Translations under genes and position numbers: made by a program
Notes under the pieces: generated by a model
The model's database searches: none
The model's input: the letters and a program-made list of their open reading frames with translations, nothing else
What the model was told of the DNA's origin: nothing
Shown here: piece after piece, positions 31,073 to 32,367 of the stretch
How the letters are laid out: every line of letters starts with the position of its first letter
How positions within the stretch are numbered: the first letter of the stretch is position 1
NCBI GenBank assembly: GCA_039820405.1
Contig: JBCBQC010000072.1
Coordinates: 1-32,367 of the forward strand
Reading direction: 5' to 3'
Length of the DNA stretch: 32,367 nt
Source of the DNA: CALLVY01 sp937899855
Lineage (GTDB): Bacteria; Bacteroidota; Bacteroidia; Chitinophagales; Saprospiraceae

Positions 31073-31885
31073 CTAGCCCTGACGCCGTAGTTGGTGCAAG
31101 GCATCGAGGAGCCACTGCTCCTCCACGCCCCGGTGCAGTCGGTGGGCGCCCAGCTGCTTTTCCAGGAGGGGAATAAAGTCGGGATCGTTCAACTCGACGA
31201 TGCAGTCGAGGATCAGGGAATCGTGGCTGCCGACCGTTTGGAGTTCCGCCACCAGGAGGTCCTTGATGCGGGGATCTTTCCGTTTGGTCAGTCCGGCGAT
31301 GGCTTCGAGTTGGGTATGGCGATGCGGGTCCCGGAGGCGGGCCCAGAGGGCTTGGGTGATGGCTTCGGAATGGGTATCGATTTGAGTGCCGAGGGAGAAG
31401 GTGGCCCAGTCGCGGACGCTGGGGTGGCGGTCGGTGGTCAGCCGGAGGAGGGTGTTGATGGCTACCGGGTCTTCCAATCCGCTGAGGGCGTGGACCAGCC
31501 CAAAGCGGACGTCGGAAAAGCGGTGGTTTTGGTAGGTTTGCAGTTGTTGGATGCGGGAGGGATGCAGTGCCTCATTGTTGTGGCCGATGGCCACCAGGAC
31601 GGGGTTGAGGAGGTGGGGGCTGGGGTTTTGGTCGAGCAGTTCAAACAGCAAATCCAAGACGGCGGGACGATCGAATCGTTCCCACCAACCCAATTGGGCC
31701 AACACATCCACCCCAATGATGACTTCCCGATCAACTTGGGAGGCCAGCAGGGCGGCCGCTTGGTCAAATACCTCGGGGGTGGCGCGGGAGCGGAGTTCGC
31801 GAACGTTGTCCCAGTAGGTTTTCCGGGTTTTATTGGTCAACAGGCGGGCAAAGATTTTTGCGCTGCTCCAGTGTTTTCGGCCCAT
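31073..31885 (-). CDS. HEAT-repeat protein
   Basis: A 270-residue helical solenoid with several HEAT-like units. Clear ones are FSDVRFGLVHALSGL then EDPVAINTLLRLTTDR, followed by HPSVRDWATFSLGTQ, and KRKDPRIKDLLVAELQ. The repeats carry the usual Pro/Asp/Val-Arg pattern at inter-helix turns. There is no catalytic motif, signal peptide or membrane segment. It may serve as a binding scaffold. ATG 31885 (MGRKHWSSAKIF) is preferred; the frame extends upstream to 31987 with a basic, non-family stretch. It lies between the primase-like pair and the CRISPR array on the same strand, so a link to them is possible but unproven. Confidence 0.78.
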   Translation of the reverse strand: MGRKHWSSAKIFARLLTNKTRKTYWDNVRELRSRATPEVFDQAAALLASQVDREVIIGVDVLAQLGWWERFDRPAVLDLLFELLDQNPSPHLLNPVLVAIGHNNEALHPSRIQQLQTYQNHRFSDVRFGLVHALSGLEDPVAINTLLRLTTDRHPSVRDWATFSLGTQIDTHSEAITQALWARLRDPHRHTQLEAIAGLTKRKDPRIKDLLVAELQTVGSHDSLILDCIVELNDPDFIPLLEKQLGAHRLHRGVEEQWLLDALHQLRRQG

Positions 31886-32082
31886 ACGGTGGTTTTGATC
31901 TTGTTTTTGGTATTGGAGCTTGGGGATTCTTCTTTTAAAGGATCGTTTGGGGGGGATTGGTTCCGTGGGGAGGGTTTTAAGGGGCAATGGAGCAGCAGGT
32001 AGATGCTTGGGTAAAGGTATCCATTGCGCGAGGTATCATTCGAGGGTGAGTACGACCCAATGCCGAATATCTACAAAGTAAG

Positions 32083-32367
32083 GTTTCAATTCCGCTAGGT
32101 ACAATTCAAAGTGAATTTATCCCCCCTAAACTCGGAACGCGTAGCTTGTTTCAATTCCGCAAGGTGCAATTCAAAGCTGCAACAAATCCCCTAAATATTG
32201 CCCCAATCCTTGTTTCAATTCCGCAAGGTGCAATTCAAAGGACGGACTCGTCGGAAGTAAGGGGTAGGGTAACTTGGTTTCAATTCCGCAAGGTGCAATT
32301 CAAAGCCTATCGTGCTACCATCCCCGGGCGAACTGTCTTGGTTTCAATTCCGCAAGGTGCAATTCAA
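32083..32367 (-). CRISPR. CRISPR array, trailer end, five repeats visible, cut by window edge
   Basis: 29-base repeats at 32083, 32148, 32212, 32277 and 32341 (the last cut at 27 bases) are separated by spacers of 36, 35, 36 and 35 bases. Each repeat begins GTTTCAATTCCGC and ends GTGCAATTCAAAG. The first differs at two positions (T for A at 14, A for G at 19), as expected at a trailer end. Read on the minus strand the repeat ends in ATTGAAAC, the standard 8-base crRNA handle of many type I and III systems. Orientation and the degenerate repeat agree: transcription runs right to left, with the leader beyond the window. No cas gene is inside the window. Confidence 0.95.

Noticed and set aside
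31091..32002. Plus-strand open frame of 303 codons
   Set aside because: It is antisense to the HEAT-repeat gene; its Gly/Val/Glu-rich text has no periodic or motif support.

Overview
This 32.4 kb window looks chromosomal and comes from a Bacteroidota bacterium, most likely of the Saprospiria/Lewinella kind. That placement is an inference. It rests on the gene families (DUF983, a 'SKSEKRYFK'-type helical-repeat protein, BT4734-like/DUF3987 proteins, a Bacteroidota-type Crp regulator next to persulfide genes) and on several Bacteroidota -7 promoter elements (TAnnTTTG) placed sensibly before genes. Coding DNA is GC-rich and intergenic DNA clearly more AT-rich. I see no rRNA, tRNA, insertion sequence or integrase.

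Layout: (1) 476-5291, minus strand: a compact set of FkbM-type methyltransferase, GTP cyclohydrolase II, RibD-type reductase without deaminase, zinc-less BchC-like dehydrogenase, a PTPS-fold protein that has lost its catalytic residues, and a GT4 glycosyltransferase. Neighbouring genes mostly overlap or nearly touch. It looks like a specialised pathway drawing on GTP and early riboflavin/pterin chemistry and ending in a glycosylated, methylated product. (2) 5341-11900: assorted single genes (DUF192, DUF2461, SnoaL-like, helical-repeat protein, CoxE-like VWA protein, Tat-lipoprotein sugar isomerase/epimerase). (3) 12140-16546, plus strand: a tight operon of an AAA+/winged-helix ATPase, an MscS-like membrane protein and a CPA-type cation:proton antiporter. 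I do not recognise this combination as a characterised system. (4) 16556-22656: AceK (isocitrate dehydrogenase kinase/phosphatase), an HNH/HTH protein, a lipoprotein cytochrome c, and the TrkH-TrkA potassium uptake pair. (5) 23031-28601, minus strand: DUF983, a Crp/Fnr regulator with an unusual cysteine cluster, two YeeE/YedE sulfur-transport proteins, a persulfide dioxygenase with two rhodanese domains, and a SulP-STAS transporter whose reading frame runs without a stop into the dioxygenase. A CRP-type operator and a -7 element lie inside that joined frame, so the dioxygenase probably also has its own start and promoter. (6) 28610-32367, minus strand: two overlapping BT4734-like (VirE_N/primase-like) genes, one with and one without the D-x-D motif, a HEAT-repeat protein, and the trailer end of a CRISPR array cut off by the window edge.

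The strongest candidates for something undescribed are the pterin/riboflavin-derived cluster, the ATPase-MscS-antiporter operon, and the paired primase-like proteins beside the CRISPR array. The sulfur operon with its internal regulated promoter is a well-supported, testable observation. All protein functions are read from motifs and remembered family features; no database search was run.
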